Positions 1-9,373 of a stretch of DNA of 64,000 bases are shown one piece after another. This stretch comes from JAQGMV01 sp963828715 (GTDB lineage Bacteria > Pseudomonadota > Gammaproteobacteria > Burkholderiales > SG8-41): NCBI GenBank assembly GCA_963828715.1, contig CAWHFX010000021.1:343829-407828 (forward strand). The letters are read 5' to 3'. Numbering within the stretch: position 1 is the stretch's first letter; each line of letters starts with the position of its first letter. Under the pieces are notes generated by a model, which was not told where the DNA came from, ran no database searches, and saw only the letters and a program-made list of their open reading frames with translations. The position numbers were made by a program, and so were the translations under genes.

Positions 1-920
1 GGTCGAGCGGCGCCGCGTCATGTACCTGTCGTGCGAGGACCGCGAAGGCGTGCTGCATTGGCGTCTGGCTCGCACGACTGCGCACCTGGGCATCAGTCAT
101 CGCGGACGCTGCGCGGCTGGCTCGAGATCGTTGATCTCGTCGGCCATGACGTCGTGCTGTGGGAGAAAGATCCACAGACCGGAGGAACTTATACGGCTTC
201 CTTCGGACGACTTGCAGGAACGCATCGAGAAGCACGCGACGGAGCTGCTGATCGTGGACGGTGTCTCCGATACCTACGGCGGCAACGAGAACGCTAGGAC
301 CGAGGTAAAGCGCTACGTGAACGCGCTTGTGTCGCTGATTCCGGCCGATCGTGGCGCCGTGCTCCTGCTCGGTCACATCGCGAAGCCGACAGCATCAGCG
401 GCGCAATCGACCGAAGGCTATTCAGGCAGCACCGGCTGGCACAACAGCGTCAGGGCGCGTTGGTATCTGCATCCTGAAACCGTTCAGGGCGACGATGGCG
501 AAAGCTGGGAGCAAAGCGGCGACCTGATACTCGATCTCCAGAAGTCGAACCTCGGGCGCGTCGATCAATCGATGCGGTTCGCCTGGGATGCGACGGCGCA
601 CCTGTTCGTCGGGCGCGAGATCGTCGACGCTGCCGCGCTTGACCGTGCGCACCGTGATCGCATCGAACATCGCGACGTGCTGCGAGCCTTTCAGGGCTGC
701 GCGACGAGAGGCATCCACGTGCCGGCGGCCGACGTCAGGACAGCGCACGGCCTATCACGTGCTGTCGGCTGCACCCGAATTTCCGGACACTTTGAAGCGC
801 GGCGGAAAGGCTTCGAGAGGCCGATTTCGACGTGTCATGGAGTCTTTGCGTCAGTCCGGTGCGCTAGTTCCGGCTTCATACACGGACGATCACCGTCACA
901 AGCGCGACGCTCTGACCTGA
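1..920 (+). pseudogene. RepA-like AAA ATPase (phage replication), partial and frameshifted
   Basis: The left end of the window lies inside this gene. Translated pieces resemble RepA-type hexameric ATPases (AAA_25 family) that serve plasmid or phage replication: a MYLSCED strand near base 20, a Walker B-like segment ATELLIVDGVSD near 240-270, and LLLGHIAKP followed by a serine/glycine-rich stretch near 360-430. The reading moves between frames: frame 2 at the start, frame 1 around 120-200, frame 2 again to about 700, then the frame of 588-920 for the tail (AYHVLSAAPEFPDTLKRGG). At least three frameshifts make it a pseudogene unless they are assembly errors. The Walker A region is outside the window. 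Confidence 0.7.
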
Positions 921-1071
921 TCTACAAGAGGGAAAGCGCCAATGCGGCGAATGATGCTTTTCGGAACTGACGCACCAATAGCGCATCGCCAAATGCGCCA
1001 ATGCGGCGAATGCGCATGGGGGATATGGGGGGCGCGCGCAGCGCAACGCTACCGAATGAAAGGGGGAAACC

Positions 1072-1263
1072 ATGAACGGGACTGAAGCACACGAACAACG
1101 ACTGTCTGCGCTTATGAGCCTGACGAACACGAAGGACACGTTTACGAAGCTTGCCTGCGAATTCCTGCTCGGTCGCAACGTCGAGGTCGAGGAAGTGAAG
1201 CCAGCGCTGCGAGATGTGCAGGCAGCCCGGACGGAGCTCGCGGCTTTGGACGGTGCGGCATGA
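1072..1263 (+). CDS. small phage protein of unknown function
   Basis: A 63-residue ORF starts at an ATG preceded by a strong purine-rich ribosome binding site (GGGGGAAACC). It is acidic and helical (a TKDTFTKLACEFLL segment), with no recognised motif. It overlaps the next small ORF by four bases (ATGA), which suggests translational coupling inside a phage early operon. I cannot assign a function. The intact frame, ribosome binding site and overlap are the support. Confidence 0.5.
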   Translation: MNGTEAHEQRLSALMSLTNTKDTFTKLACEFLLGRNVEVEEVKPALRDVQAARTELAALDGAA

Positions 1264-1424
1264 GCAGGGGTAACACACCCACGCAGAAGCGCATCGACGG
1301 ACACGTCGAACGGGCGAAGCGCGACCTGACGGCCTTGTTCAAATCGCCGACTGTGAAGCCATGCGGATTCGCCGGCTGTAAGCGCCTGAGCCTGCGCGAA
1401 CGGTGCGAGGTACATCGGCGGTGA
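1260..1424 (+). CDS. small basic phage protein of unknown function
   Basis: A 54-residue ORF starts at the ATG of an ATGA overlap with the preceding gene. It is basic and carries cysteines near its C-terminus (KPCGFAGCKRL, then RCEVHRR), a possible small zinc-binding knuckle. A further tiny ORF starting GTG at 1421 overlaps its stop and encodes a CPTCG..YC..H peptide of 23 residues. The pattern of short overlapping zinc-knuckle ORFs before an HNH nuclease gene is seen in phages. Function unknown. Confidence 0.4.
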   Translation: MSRGNTPTQKRIDGHVERAKRDLTALFKSPTVKPCGFAGCKRLSLRERCEVHRR

Positions 1425-1492
1425 AGAACAGACCGAAAGCCTGCCCGACCTGCGGGTTGATCTACTGCACTCGGCACTCGGCACAGTCGTAA
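1421..1492 (+). CDS. possible 23-residue zinc-knuckle peptide
   Basis: A GTG codon overlapping the previous stop opens a 23-codon frame with a CxxC pair and a later C..H pair (KACPTCGLIYCTRH). The overlap and the cysteine spacing are the only support, so this is a tentative call. Confidence 0.25.
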   Translation: MKNRPKACPTCGLIYCTRHSAQS

Positions 1493-1613
1493 GCCGGCAC
1501 CCTCCCGGCAGGGTAGGCAACCGCCGCGCCTCTACGGTAGCAGCACGCCGCAGGAGGTTACAGCGAGCACTGGCCGAACTCAAGATGTTGTGGACGAAAC
1601 CAAAGGACAAATC

Positions 1614-1937
1614 GTGACGAAATCGAAATACGGCATCGCTACCCTCAAGCCGCGGATCGCAATGCTTCAGCCTGATACGCGACTCGGGAAGCTACCGAGG
1701 CCCAGCCGGATCCGCGGACGTAAGGGCGTGGAGCGCAGGCGCAGGTGGTTAGAGGCAAACCCGCTGTGCGTGCGTTGCAGGGCCGAGACTCCTCCTCGTG
1801 TGACTGTAGCGACCGATGTCGACCACATCGTCCCGCTGGGTAAAGGCGGTCGCGATGATGAATCAAATCTGCAAAGCCTGTGCTTCGATCACCACGTAAT
1901 TAAAACACGCAATGAATCCAAGGCTTACGGGGGGTAG
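1614..1937 (+). CDS. HNH endonuclease (phage type)
   Basis: About 108 residues from a GTG at 1614 that overlaps the stop of an upstream frame (GTGA); the frame is open back to 1590. The HNH core is clear: CVRC near residue 55, VDHIVPLGKGGRDDESNLQSLC in the middle and FDHH near the C-terminus, giving the zinc-binding cysteine pairs and the catalytic His of the beta-beta-alpha metal fold. In HK97-like phages such a gene sits just upstream of the terminase genes and helps the packaging nuclease cut DNA. No terminase gene follows here, so packaging genes appear to have been deleted. This is one of the few intact phage genes in the region. Confidence 0.8.
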   Translation: MTKSKYGIATLKPRIAMLQPDTRLGKLPRPSRIRGRKGVERRRRWLEANPLCVRCRAETPPRVTVATDVDHIVPLGKGGRDDESNLQSLCFDHHVIKTRNESKAYGG

Positions 1938-2218
1938 GGTAATTCGTGGATTTGAAGAATCCGGACACCCCGCTGGATCCCACGCAGGGATTTTTTTCCC
2001 TATAAAAAGAAATCAAATGAACGAGTCTCTGGGACGCCGCTCGATCAGACCCGGGACCGTCTGGGGAGAGCGGCCGGTGCGAGCACCTTTGCGCTCTATA
2101 AAAAAAGCACCTCGCGCGCGCACGCGCGCACGAAGGAAAAGTGTTTTGGCCAAAAAAAGACAATTAGCGTTGAAACGAAGCGTCGAGCACGGTCCGGAAA
2201 AATGAACGGTCCTGAGAA
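1938..2218. other. gap without a supported gene, where phage terminase genes would be expected
   Basis: This stretch is rich in short A/T runs and GC alternations. A 62-codon very basic frame (2017-2205) exists but has no recognisable feature. I see no terminase sequence. Confidence 0.4.
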
Positions 2219-2697
2219 GTGAACCAACCCGCCCCTGCTGAAACAATCGAGACGCTACTGCGCGAGCTGCTTGCGGAAATCCGCGACCGGCTCGACGTGC
2301 TCCCCAAGATTCACGAAGAGCTGCGGGCTCTGCGAACCGCTTTGAGGTGTAAGAAAACGCAGTCGCTTAGCGCTGCGGATCTTGAGGCGCTAAGCGTGCT
2401 TCTCCCGAGTCTGTATGAACACAGCAGAATCAAATGCGAAGGAGCGCGTCAAGCGCTGTTCATAACTGGACTGTCGCAGACATGCTTCGGCATGCGAACG
2501 TCGTTGGAGCAGCACTACGCGAGCCAATCAAGAAAGCCTTAGGCCCGATCGACAAAGGCACCACGCGACGCTTCGGACGTTTGCTGGACCGAGGCGCCGG
2601 GAAGATCCTCCACGGGTTGAGCGTTGAACGCGTCAGCAACGGCAACGGACGTGGGGTCGTGAGAGTTATCCGAGTTTCTAACTCGTATAGAACTTAG
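2219..2697 (+). pseudogene. phage hypothetical protein, frameshifted
   Basis: A GTG at 2219 opens a frame with a helical N-terminus (ETLLRELLAEIRDRLDVL, coiled-coil-like) that runs to about 2420. The rest continues in another frame from about 2434 (WTVADMLRHANVVGAALREP, ending GVVRVIRVSN). The C-terminal part looks like a small helix-turn-helix or winged-helix domain. Reading both together gives about 155 residues. One frameshift near 2420-2440 breaks it. I do not recognise the family. Confidence 0.45.
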
Positions 2698-2741
2698 CAC
2701 TGACACATGACAGGTCGTCTGCAAGTGCGTTGAATGTCGAT

Positions 2742-3420
2742 ATGGGAAGCCTAACCAACTACACGAACGAGCTGCTGCAGAAAATGCAGACAGAATCGGC
2801 GTGGAGACAAATCAATAGCAACTTCGATGGCACGAAGCCGCGCCGACTTATCTCCGGTTTCGTGATTACCTCGCGTGACAAGAACGCGAACGGCGATGCT
2901 TTCGAAGCGAGCGGCATACGCATTACTTTGCCTGCACCGTTACTGTACGGGCATAGCTGGACGCATCCAATCGGCCGCGTAACGAGTGTTGAGACCAGCG
3001 GGCCGCGTGTTCGTTTCAGTGCCGAGATCTGCAACCGAAGCGGACCGTTCTGGCTGGATCAAGTGTGGCCAGCGATCGTGGCGCGAGAACTCACATGCAT
3101 GTCCATGGGCGGCATCCGAAGCCTTGCGCCGACCGCCTTCGACGGCAGGTTCGTTGTGTGGGCCGCCGATGAATTCTCCGTGGTCGAAACCGGGGCTGAC
3201 CTTTGTGCCCGCATCTCCCGCGTTTGGGACGCGCGCACCCACGGTTTACCTGGATGGCCGGCCCAGTCAGACCGTGCATTGGAGCGAATGGTGAGCGTAC
3301 AAGCAAGAACTCGAAGACGAGCTGGAAGCGCTTCATCACGAGTTCGGGCGCGCCGGCAGCACCCTACATGCGGACGAAGTACCGTCATCGCGCGCAAGCG
3401 CTTTCCGGAAAGCTGGAAGA
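2742..3420 (+). pseudogene. HK97-type prohead protease, frameshifted
   Basis: From ATG 2742 the first 160 residues look like a caudoviral prohead protease (peptidase U35 type): LISGFVITSRDKNANGDAF, then YGHSWTHPIGRV, which carries the catalytic histidine, and ELTCMSMGGIRSL, which would carry the nucleophilic serine. The frame is lost near 3200-3230. A coiled-coil tail (QELEDELEALHHEFGRAG) continues in a different frame to about 3420. The protease normally cuts the capsid scaffold during head maturation. Here it is inactivated, consistent with a defective prophage. No major capsid gene follows. Confidence 0.65.
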
Positions 3421-3535
3421 CGAGAAGTTCAAGAACCGGCAGGCGGCGAGACGCGTTGCGAGAGAGTCGACGGCACAGCGTTCACGACAACTCCCGGCAA
3501 GACCCGCGGCGGCGGCACCCAAGCAGCCATACAGG

Positions 3536-4040
3536 ATGAGTTCTGCCGATCGCGCCGACCGCCAAGATTTCAAGAAGAAGATGAACGTGGCGATGGAAGC
3601 CGGAGACGCGGAAGCGATTAGGACGTTGGCTCTTGACGAGCGCCATGTGCCTCTAATGGTCAAGCGGGCTCAGGAAAAGGTCTCCGAGGCGGGCGATACG
3701 CACGCGAACCTCGTCCTTCTGTATGTCCTGCAAGAGCAGGAGCGAATCATCCGCGCGATGCACACAGCACGCCGTCACCAGCTCGAGAAGCGCCTGGATG
3801 ATATGACTGCGCGAGTAAATGCCCTTGAGCAATCGGGGCCCGGCATCAACTATCGCGGCGTATGGTCTGCCAGCGAGCGGTACGAGCGTGGGGACTGGAT
3901 CACGTGGGACGGAGGCATGTGGTACCTGCAAGTGGGGTGTAACCACGGAATCACCTTCGTATAACCACGACGGTGCTTCGCCGTGGGTAATTGGCGGTAA
4001 AACGCGGCAGAGATTGGGAAGTCTGCGCGATGAACGATGA
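3536..4040 (+). pseudogene. phage protein with C-terminal carbohydrate-binding-like module, frameshifted
   Basis: An ATG at 3536 gives about 140 residues: a long helical part (EKVSEAGDTHANLVLLYVLQ, then RRHQLEKRLDDMTARVNALE, coiled coil) followed by INYRGVWSASERYERGDWITWDGGMWYLQ. The aromatic-rich tail is typical of short phage modules of the form YRGVW..GD...DG.LW that end tail or capsid proteins and resemble CBM5/12. The expected last strand (LAVKRGRDW) lies in another frame near 3990-4020, so a frameshift near 3960 truncates it. Confidence 0.5.
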
Positions 4041-4139
4041 ACAGGAACATACCGACGAGTGGACGCCGATAGCGCACCGCGGCGCTCTGACTCATGACCA
4101 TTCTGAACGCCGCGACGGTCGACACTGGACGAGGTGCCG

Positions 4140-4373
4140 ATGCATCGAGAAGCAACGCTGGTGGCACTCATCTGCCCGGATGATACAAAGGCCTTCCACT
4201 GCGGCTTCGTCGACGCGCCGGCCGTCCGCTTGTATATCAGTGAAATGCAGCCCAGGGGCATCAGCGTAGTCGGTGTCTCGTCAGCTGACGAGAAAGCATT
4301 GCAAGAGCTGCTCTGGCAAGGTGCGCGTGAGGACGATCGAATCGTTGAGATGCTGCGTATGGAACGTATCTAG
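4140..4373 (+). CDS. hypothetical phage protein
   Basis: A 77-residue ORF from ATG 4140 (a GTG two codons upstream is also possible). It begins MHREATLVALICPDD and reads like a small alpha/beta domain with alternating hydrophobic strands. No recognised motif. It sits downstream of the tail-like pseudogene and converges on the leftward gene at 4393. Function unknown. Confidence 0.45.
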   Translation: MHREATLVALICPDDTKAFHCGFVDAPAVRLYISEMQPRGISVVGVSSADEKALQELLWQGAREDDRIVEMLRMERI

Positions 4374-4392
4374 ATCAAGAGTTATTTCTGTG

Positions 4393-4950
4393 TTACCTGG
4401 TGTACCACTTTCGGTCTTGTTCGCGAATCGTGGAACCGCGATGCTTGCGTAGCTGCTGCCAAAATCTTTCTAGCAGTTTCCCGTAGTATTGCTCGATCTG
4501 CTTGATGGGTTTTCCCTTCACAGCTTTAGTGATGGCTGCGCCATTCAGTACCCATTTGTCGATTACAGGCAACAAGTCCGGGAAATGCGCACACATAACG
4601 GCAGATGCATAGGCGGGACCAAACCCGTCGATCTTCGACTCAGTTGTCCGAGTTAACGCCAGGAATGCGTCGGCCAACGCCTTCAAGTCATGAAGCTGGT
4701 CCTCGTTCAACTCTGAGAGCCGAGAGCGCCCGAACTTATCGTCAATTTCACTTAGCTTTCTTGAGTATGCAATGAGTTTTGTTTCGATAGATTTGACTGG
4801 TTCGCATATTGACGCGTTACCACCCTTGAAATTGCTTGCGTATAACAGATCTAGCAGTGAGAGCTGACACCGAGCCGGCTTCGTAGTGACGTATCCCCTG
4901 AAAAGTTCGAACGCGACGTTCAATCGCGACCACCTGGTGTTCCTAGCCAT
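4393..4950 (-). CDS. hypothetical protein, possibly a helix-hairpin-helix DNA glycosylase-like fold
   Basis: An intact leftward ORF of 185 residues from ATG 4950 (TTG at 4965 possible). It is markedly less GC-rich than its surroundings, a sign of recent transfer. The segment KIDGFGPAYASAVMCAHFPD with a following DKWVLNG resembles the helix-hairpin-helix plus aspartate region of OGG/EndoIII-like proteins. This is by-eye resemblance only. Its start overlaps the end of an HNH nuclease fragment (4943-5080), so the two probably formed an operon. Could be a phage moron or a defence-type cargo gene. Confidence 0.55.
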   Translation of the reverse strand: MARNTRWSRLNVAFELFRGYVTTKPARCQLSLLDLLYASNFKGGNASICEPVKSIETKLIAYSRKLSEIDDKFGRSRLSELNEDQLHDLKALADAFLALTRTTESKIDGFGPAYASAVMCAHFPDLLPVIDKWVLNGAAITKAVKGKPIKQIEQYYGKLLERFWQQLRKHRGSTIREQDRKWYTR

Positions 4951-5080
4951 TTCGATCTGACTCAACTAGGAACTTCACCTCTTCGACAGTAGAAGTGCCG
5001 TCGCGACGGCGGTGAATGAGCGAACGGCAGTTGGCGCACACCGGAACTAAATCGGTCTCGGGATTAACGCTCCACGGCGC
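4943..5080 (-). pseudogene. HNH endonuclease, 3' fragment
   Basis: In the leftward frame the sequence reads APWSVNPETDLVPVCANCRS then LIHRRRDG, ending in a stop at 4943-4945. NPETDLVPVCANCHRMIH is the hallmark C-terminus of McrA-like HNH nucleases, so this is the last 45 residues of one. The 5' part is missing: at 5080 the sequence changes to an excisionase-like fragment in another frame. The ATG of the downstream gene lies inside its last codons. Confidence 0.6.
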
Positions 5081-5129
5081 ACTGGCCTTTCAATAGCGCG
5101 GCAACATCGTTCACTGTCAAAAACTGCAT
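5064..5129 (-). pseudogene. excisionase/AlpA-like helix-turn-helix fragment
   Basis: A 21-codon leftward frame begins MQFLTVNDVAALLKG, the typical first helix-turn-helix strand of excisionase-family (HTH_17) DNA-binding proteins, then runs into unrelated sequence and a stop. It is fused by a deletion to the HNH fragment. Too short to be functional. Confidence 0.45.
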
Positions 5130-5509
5130 ACACAGTTAATCCTCGCGTTCGAGTGCGATGGTCAGCGTTCCGTACGTGCTCAGTGAAACGCTAGAGGCAT
5201 CACCCAGCAGCCCGCAAACCTGACTGCCGGTAACCACACCGAACCGGCGACGACGCACACCGTTGCAGAGCAAGTCGACGTTTAAGGTTGCAGTGGACCG
5301 ACGGTGCATCGCCGGCGTTGCGAACCGGACATTTCCTTTAATCTCGCGATGACTCGCTTCTGGCCGCTCCGCTGGCCTCCTTCGCGAGGATAGAGCGCGG
5401 ACAATCGATTCGCTGCACGCCTGAGAGTATAGACATCGCGGGTTTGCAGCCACCCCTCTGTCTTGTTAAGGTAGCACTTCTACGGGGCCGCCCTTCCTAG
5501 CGTTTTATC
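5130..5509. other. about 380 bases without a convincing gene
   Basis: A leftward frame of 105 codons (5136-5453) is open, but its composition (Arg/Ser-rich N-terminus) and lack of motif give it little support. The second half (LNVDLLCNG onward) could be part of a decayed phage gene. I see no RNA gene or terminator. Confidence 0.3.
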
Positions 5510-6436
5510 ATGGCCAATTCCAGAGTTCCCGGCCCGGTCGGCGTGAGAACGAGTTCGTTGGCAGTGCCTTCGCGCACGAGCGGGCCGCTCGGCCTGAATG
5601 ACGCTGCGGATCCGTCGGTGACTGCGCAACTCGGCGATACGCGCGGCCCCGTCGGCATCAACGGATCACGCGGATCCCAGCCTGCCTGCAGCGTCCGCCG
5701 GCAGCGGTCCGTCCGCGGCGAAACTGCCTGATGGCACCCCAGTGGCGCCTGGTTCCGACAGCAAAACAGAAGCGCTGGTGTGCCCGGCCCCACTGGCCAA
5801 GCGCATCGACGGCGAGCAAGACAGACGTCGACTGGGCCTTCATCAGCGCTCGCGAAGGCGGCCAGGTGCTGAAGGGCTACGTGCCTAATGCAACCGGCAG
5901 CCAGAGCGGAGTCACTATCAGCACCGGGGTCGACCTCGGCCAGCGCTCTGAGAGCGACATCGACGCGCTCGACATCCCCGCCGATCTGAAGACCAAGCTC
6001 AAGCCCTACTGCGGCAAGAGGTCCAAAGACGCGACAAGGACTATCTGAACGAAAAAAGGAGCTGACAATAATCTCGAGACCGAAGCGACGTCACTCGATA
6101 AAGCCATTAAGCAGCCGCTACTAGACAAGCTGATCGCGGCTTACGACGAGGCCGTTGACGAGGCGAACGCCGCTCACCATTGCAGCCGCGTGCATTTCAA
6201 CGACCTGCCGCAAGGCGTCCAGACGGCTCTGGCGTCCATCAATTTCCAATACGGATCACTTCTCCAAGCCCACGCCCAACTTCTGGAAACAGATCACCGA
6301 GCAACGCTGGAAGGATGCAAGCGACAACCTGAAGAACTTCGGGGACGCATATCCTACGCGGCGCAAGCTGGAGGCTGGGCTGATCGATGCGGCAATCGCC
6401 GCGGCGGGGAACTCCATCAGTTTGCGGAAGCCTTGA
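5510..6436 (+). pseudogene. phage endolysin, pesticin/T4-lysozyme-like, frameshifted
   Basis: The N-terminus (MANSRVPGPVG, repeated G-P-[LV]-G motifs) is a flexible linker. From about 5820 a pesticin-type lysozyme domain follows: DWAFISAREGG carries the candidate catalytic Glu, YVPNATGSQSGVTISTGVDLGQ carries the conserved Thr, and KTKLKPYCG continues it. Later pieces (FNDLPQGVQTALASINFQYG and FWKQITEQRWKDASDNLKN) are in other frames up to 6436. At least three frameshifts. The intact enzyme would cut peptidoglycan at the end of the lytic cycle. It sits with a lipoprotein gene in a lysis cassette. Confidence 0.65.
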
Positions 6437-6450
6437 CGGCGGCGAAGGTG

Positions 6451-6765
6451 ATGCGCTGGCGTATCCACCTCGTCATCTTAATGTCGCTGCTCGCGCTGGG
6501 CTGCTGCCAAGTGGCCGGGTGCACTGTCACGACCACTGCGAGGGCGCACGTCATCGTGCTTGCTCCCGATCTCAGCGCGCCTGCGTCGACCCTGCCCCCG
6601 CTCGTCGACCGGTCGCGTGGCATCGAGCTGCATTCGTGCGCTGATCTGATCGCCACGCTTCGCGCCGGCAAGGATCTTGGTGAGCTCGCTGAATCGCCGA
6701 GATTCAACGCATACGTCGACTGCATGGCCGTGGCGCTGGTCGCGAATGGCCGCGAGCCCGCGTGA
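6451..6765 (+). CDS. phage-encoded lipoprotein, possible lysis-cassette component
   Basis: A 104-residue ORF from ATG 6451 with a signal peptide of hydrophobic residues (HLVILMSLLALGCCQ) ending in a lipobox VAGC near residue 24. The mature part is soluble, with HSCADLIATLRAGKDLGEL and a second cysteine. Its position just after an endolysin gene suggests an outer-membrane spanin-like or accessory lysis lipoprotein, but it lacks the proline-rich pattern of Rz1. The role is inferred from context only. Confidence 0.5.
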   Translation: MRWRIHLVILMSLLALGCCQVAGCTVTTTARAHVIVLAPDLSAPASTLPPLVDRSRGIELHSCADLIATLRAGKDLGELAESPRFNAYVDCMAVALVANGREPA

Positions 6766-7146
6766 GTCGAGCCTCGGCGCGGGTGATGCAGGCGAGCGCA
6801 TCTACCGCGATCTCGACCTCGCCAGTCTGGCGAGTTCGCTCGCGCCGCGGCGCCCGGCGCAGCATTACCGACTTCAGGATTTCAAGTTCGATTATGTTCA
6901 GATCGAGCCGCTGTCCGTTGTGCTGCGAGGCAACGGGTTCTTGTGACACGTTTCAGGTGCTAGCGCTCGGCGACTTCCGCGGTCTTGGCACGACCGAGCT
7001 TTTGGTGCGATTCACCGATCGTGCCCTGACCCAGGGCACATACGACAAGCAGTCCGTGCTTCGTACTCGATGCGACGCCGTCCTCCGCGGCCCTTCAGGC
7101 CACTGATGCTATCGACGTGCTGAAAGGGGACGCGGCATCACATTGA
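6766..7146 (+). pseudogene. phage hypothetical protein, frameshifted
   Basis: Pieces in three frames belong together: ERIYRDLDLASLASSLAPRR to FDYVQIEPLSVVLRGNG, then CDTFQVLALGDFRGLGTTEL with VRFTDRALTQGTYDKQSVL, then ATDAIDVLKGDAASH before the stop at 7146. The second block has the look of a secreted protein with repeated aspartates. The function is unknown. It lies directly after the lipoprotein, so the two may have formed one transcript. Confidence 0.4.
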
Positions 7147-7406
7147 CCGCCGTGCGTTTCACGTCGTCCATACAGCCGCATCGATTCTAAGTTTCCAATC
7201 AGCCGCTACTTGCATACGCGCGAAGCATGTCCCCATATGCGAACCGGCCGTGCACAGCGCATTGGTTGTATCAGATGACGTCACGATTAACATTCTGGGT
7301 CATGGACCACCTCACAGGTGTTTCGCCACTGCGTGCCTTCGGCACAGCTGACCAAGCAGCTCGAGCTTTGCTCATCTCCTCCAGTAGTGCATCAAAGGAG
7401 CCGTCG

Positions 7407-7912
7407 CTACGTCTCGGAATGACATGGCGAGACGAAGGACTGCAATGGGGTCGAAGGCGGTCCAATATCTAACAGATGAGCGCGAGGCCATTCCGGCCAC
7501 CTGTCCACATATTCTGCCCAAGCGGGCACTGTCACAACATACACCCGTTCGTGACTGCCGATTGAGGCGAGGAAGCCCTGTATGAACTCGCCGGCCTTCA
7601 GCTGAAAGTAAACCGGGCCGATCATCCGATCAATCTGAATGATGCGCGAGGCGATGATGCGCACCGGCCGCGGGCCATACGCTGTCCACTTGCCCGCGCG
7701 CACGTCAGCCAAGGCCGCGCAGCACGTCTCCGGAAACTTCGCAGCGTAGCCGCCGAGATTGTCGGGGCTGAAATACTGCGCCGATCGGGCGCCCCACCTA
7801 TAGAAACGAATCGCCCCTCCGCGCATCCTCACCGGTAGGTGCGCGGACTGTTGGAGTCGAAATATACGGCGACGCGCTCGCCGTCGCGGAGATATTCGAT
7901 GCCAGCGCACAT
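7407..7912 (-). pseudogene. SRAP-domain (SOS response-associated) peptidase, frameshifted
   Basis: The leftward ATG at 7912 starts MCAGIEYLRDGERVAVYFDS, with the invariant Cys2 that in SRAP/HMCES/YedK proteins crosslinks to abasic sites in single-stranded DNA. After a frameshift near 7865 the frame continues LPVRMRGGAIRFYRWGARS, then the conserved central strands (PRPVRIIASRIIQ, FIQGFLASIGSHERVYVVTV) and the RWPEWPR end. Length is short (about 165 residues) as in phage versions. The operator just upstream is a LexA-type palindrome, so expression was probably SOS-induced. The single frameshift makes its present activity doubtful. Confidence 0.65.
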
Positions 7913-7913
7913 C

Positions 7914-7949
7914 AGCAGCTATACTGTAAATAAGAACAGTATAGCTGCT
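7914..7949 (-). promoter_or_regulatory. LexA-type operator in a perfect 14+8+14 palindrome upstream of the SRAP gene
   Basis: Arms 7914-7927 and 7936-7949 are perfect reverse complements around an 8-base AT-rich spacer. The centre (7924-7939) reads CTGTAAATAAGAACAG, matching the CTGT-N8-ACAG LexA box of beta- and gammaproteobacteria. It ends one base before the SRAP start codon, so repressor binding would block transcription or ribosome loading. Confidence 0.7.
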
Positions 7950-7971
7950 CATTAGCAATTTGCGCGAACGA

Positions 7972-9053
7972 CTATGGTGCCAACATCAAGTCGGAACGAG
8001 TGGCAACGAAATCCGAAATCACGTTGGCGATGAGTCGATAAGCTCGCGCGTTAGCGTGGCCATCTTTGAGATAAAACAGATACGAAGCATCCTTGCCTTT
8101 TCGCTCCAGGGTATTCCGGTAGGTCGGTGTAATGTCGAGCAAAGGAACTTTAAGATCCAACGCCCATTGCGCGATTTTTCCCTGGAACAGGTGAGAGACT
8201 TTGTCCGGGTCCGTTTCCGGATAGATGGCTTGGTCCCTGGGCAGGAATACAAGGACCAGCTTAGCGCCAGCGTCGTGTATTGACGATCGAGCTCTCTTAG
8301 AACTGCGATATTGTGTTTTTCCTTAGCGTCGAAAACGTCCTTACCACCTTCACTCTCGTGCGGCACGGCTCGATGATCTTTATTAAGTATTCCGATGATC
8401 GTCCAGCGAACGAAGTTCGCGAGCGCGGAGTGGGTCACCAACGTCGAGTAGAAAGGAATGTACTCCGTAAGCTCGTCTGACTCTGTCGTGGGAGTCAGCA
8501 GCCACTTGGTGGATTTGCAGCTTGCCCCGAGCATCGAGCGATGTCAGTCCATTCAAGGCGTTTTCCCAGTCGCTGGCATGGACGCCCACGATAACCAGGT
8601 CGGGTTTGTACCTTGAAGCCTTCCTTCTCAAACCAGATTAGGTACATCGGGAAAACCCCAGCCCATGACGCCGGCATTGATAACCTCCACGACAGTTGCC
8701 GAACCTGCTGTGAGTTGCTGCTGCAGCCGCGCTGGCCAGCTCTCTTGCTCTTCGACTCCAAAGCCAAACGTGAAGGAATCTCCCAAACAAAGAATTCTGT
8801 GGGAAGGGTTTCGCAGATAATCGATCTCTTCGCCTCTGAGTCCTTTGGAGTTGATCCGAAATTCGACGTCAAACTCTCCAGGCGATATATGACGACCCGA
8901 AATGCCTGGCTTCTGGGTGTAAACGTAATCGCGGCTACCGATCACGTAGGGAGTCCCTCTTGGAATCCAGACTGTCCAGCGCAAAACGAACTCGGCCGAC
9001 ACCAGCAAAACGACGATGAAAACGGCGCTTAACCCTAGAGCCTTGGGACTCAC
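7972..9053 (-). pseudogene. SGNH/GDSL-family hydrolase with membrane anchor, multiply frameshifted
   Basis: A leftward gene starting at GTG 9053 behind a GGGAGG ribosome binding site. The N-terminus is one transmembrane segment (LGLSAVFIVVLLVSAEFVL). RILCLGDSFTFGFGV carries the GDS serine nucleophile and VINAGVMGWG is block II. The rest is spread over other frames (YKPDLVIVGVHASDWEN, then PFYSTLVTHSALANFVRW, then SYLFYLKDGHANARAYRLIA, which supplies the D..H pair of the triad). At least three frameshifts. Intact homologues de-O-acetylate or O-acetylate surface sugars. This may be a serotype-conversion moron of the prophage. Confidence 0.6.
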
Positions 9054-9373
9054 ATTTCCTCCCTTTGAAGTCCTGACGCTTCAGACGATCGGCGCGCTCC
9101 CAGTCTTTTTGCTGGGTCGTTGAACAGCGCGCGACGCGAGATATTAGTTTCTGATCCGACGATGGCTAAGGAACTCGTTCGGATCGCCATGCCCTAGTCG
9201 ATAACGATGAGCTTGGCGGGCGTGAGGTGCTGAGCGAGATAACGGGCGAGGGCTTGAGCGCAACGACGGGTATGTGGGCGCTGTAGGCGCGGTATGCGTG
9301 TTGCTCAGTCAGACCACGTAAAGCTTACCTGCGAGTTACGGTCATGGCGCAAACTGGTGTGGGTGAACAGCAC
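9054..9373. other. gap of about 320 bases with no supported gene
   Basis: A short leftward frame (QALARYLAQHLTPAKLIVID, stop near 9200) could be the tail of a lost gene, but I cannot name it. No RNA gene seen. Confidence 0.3.
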
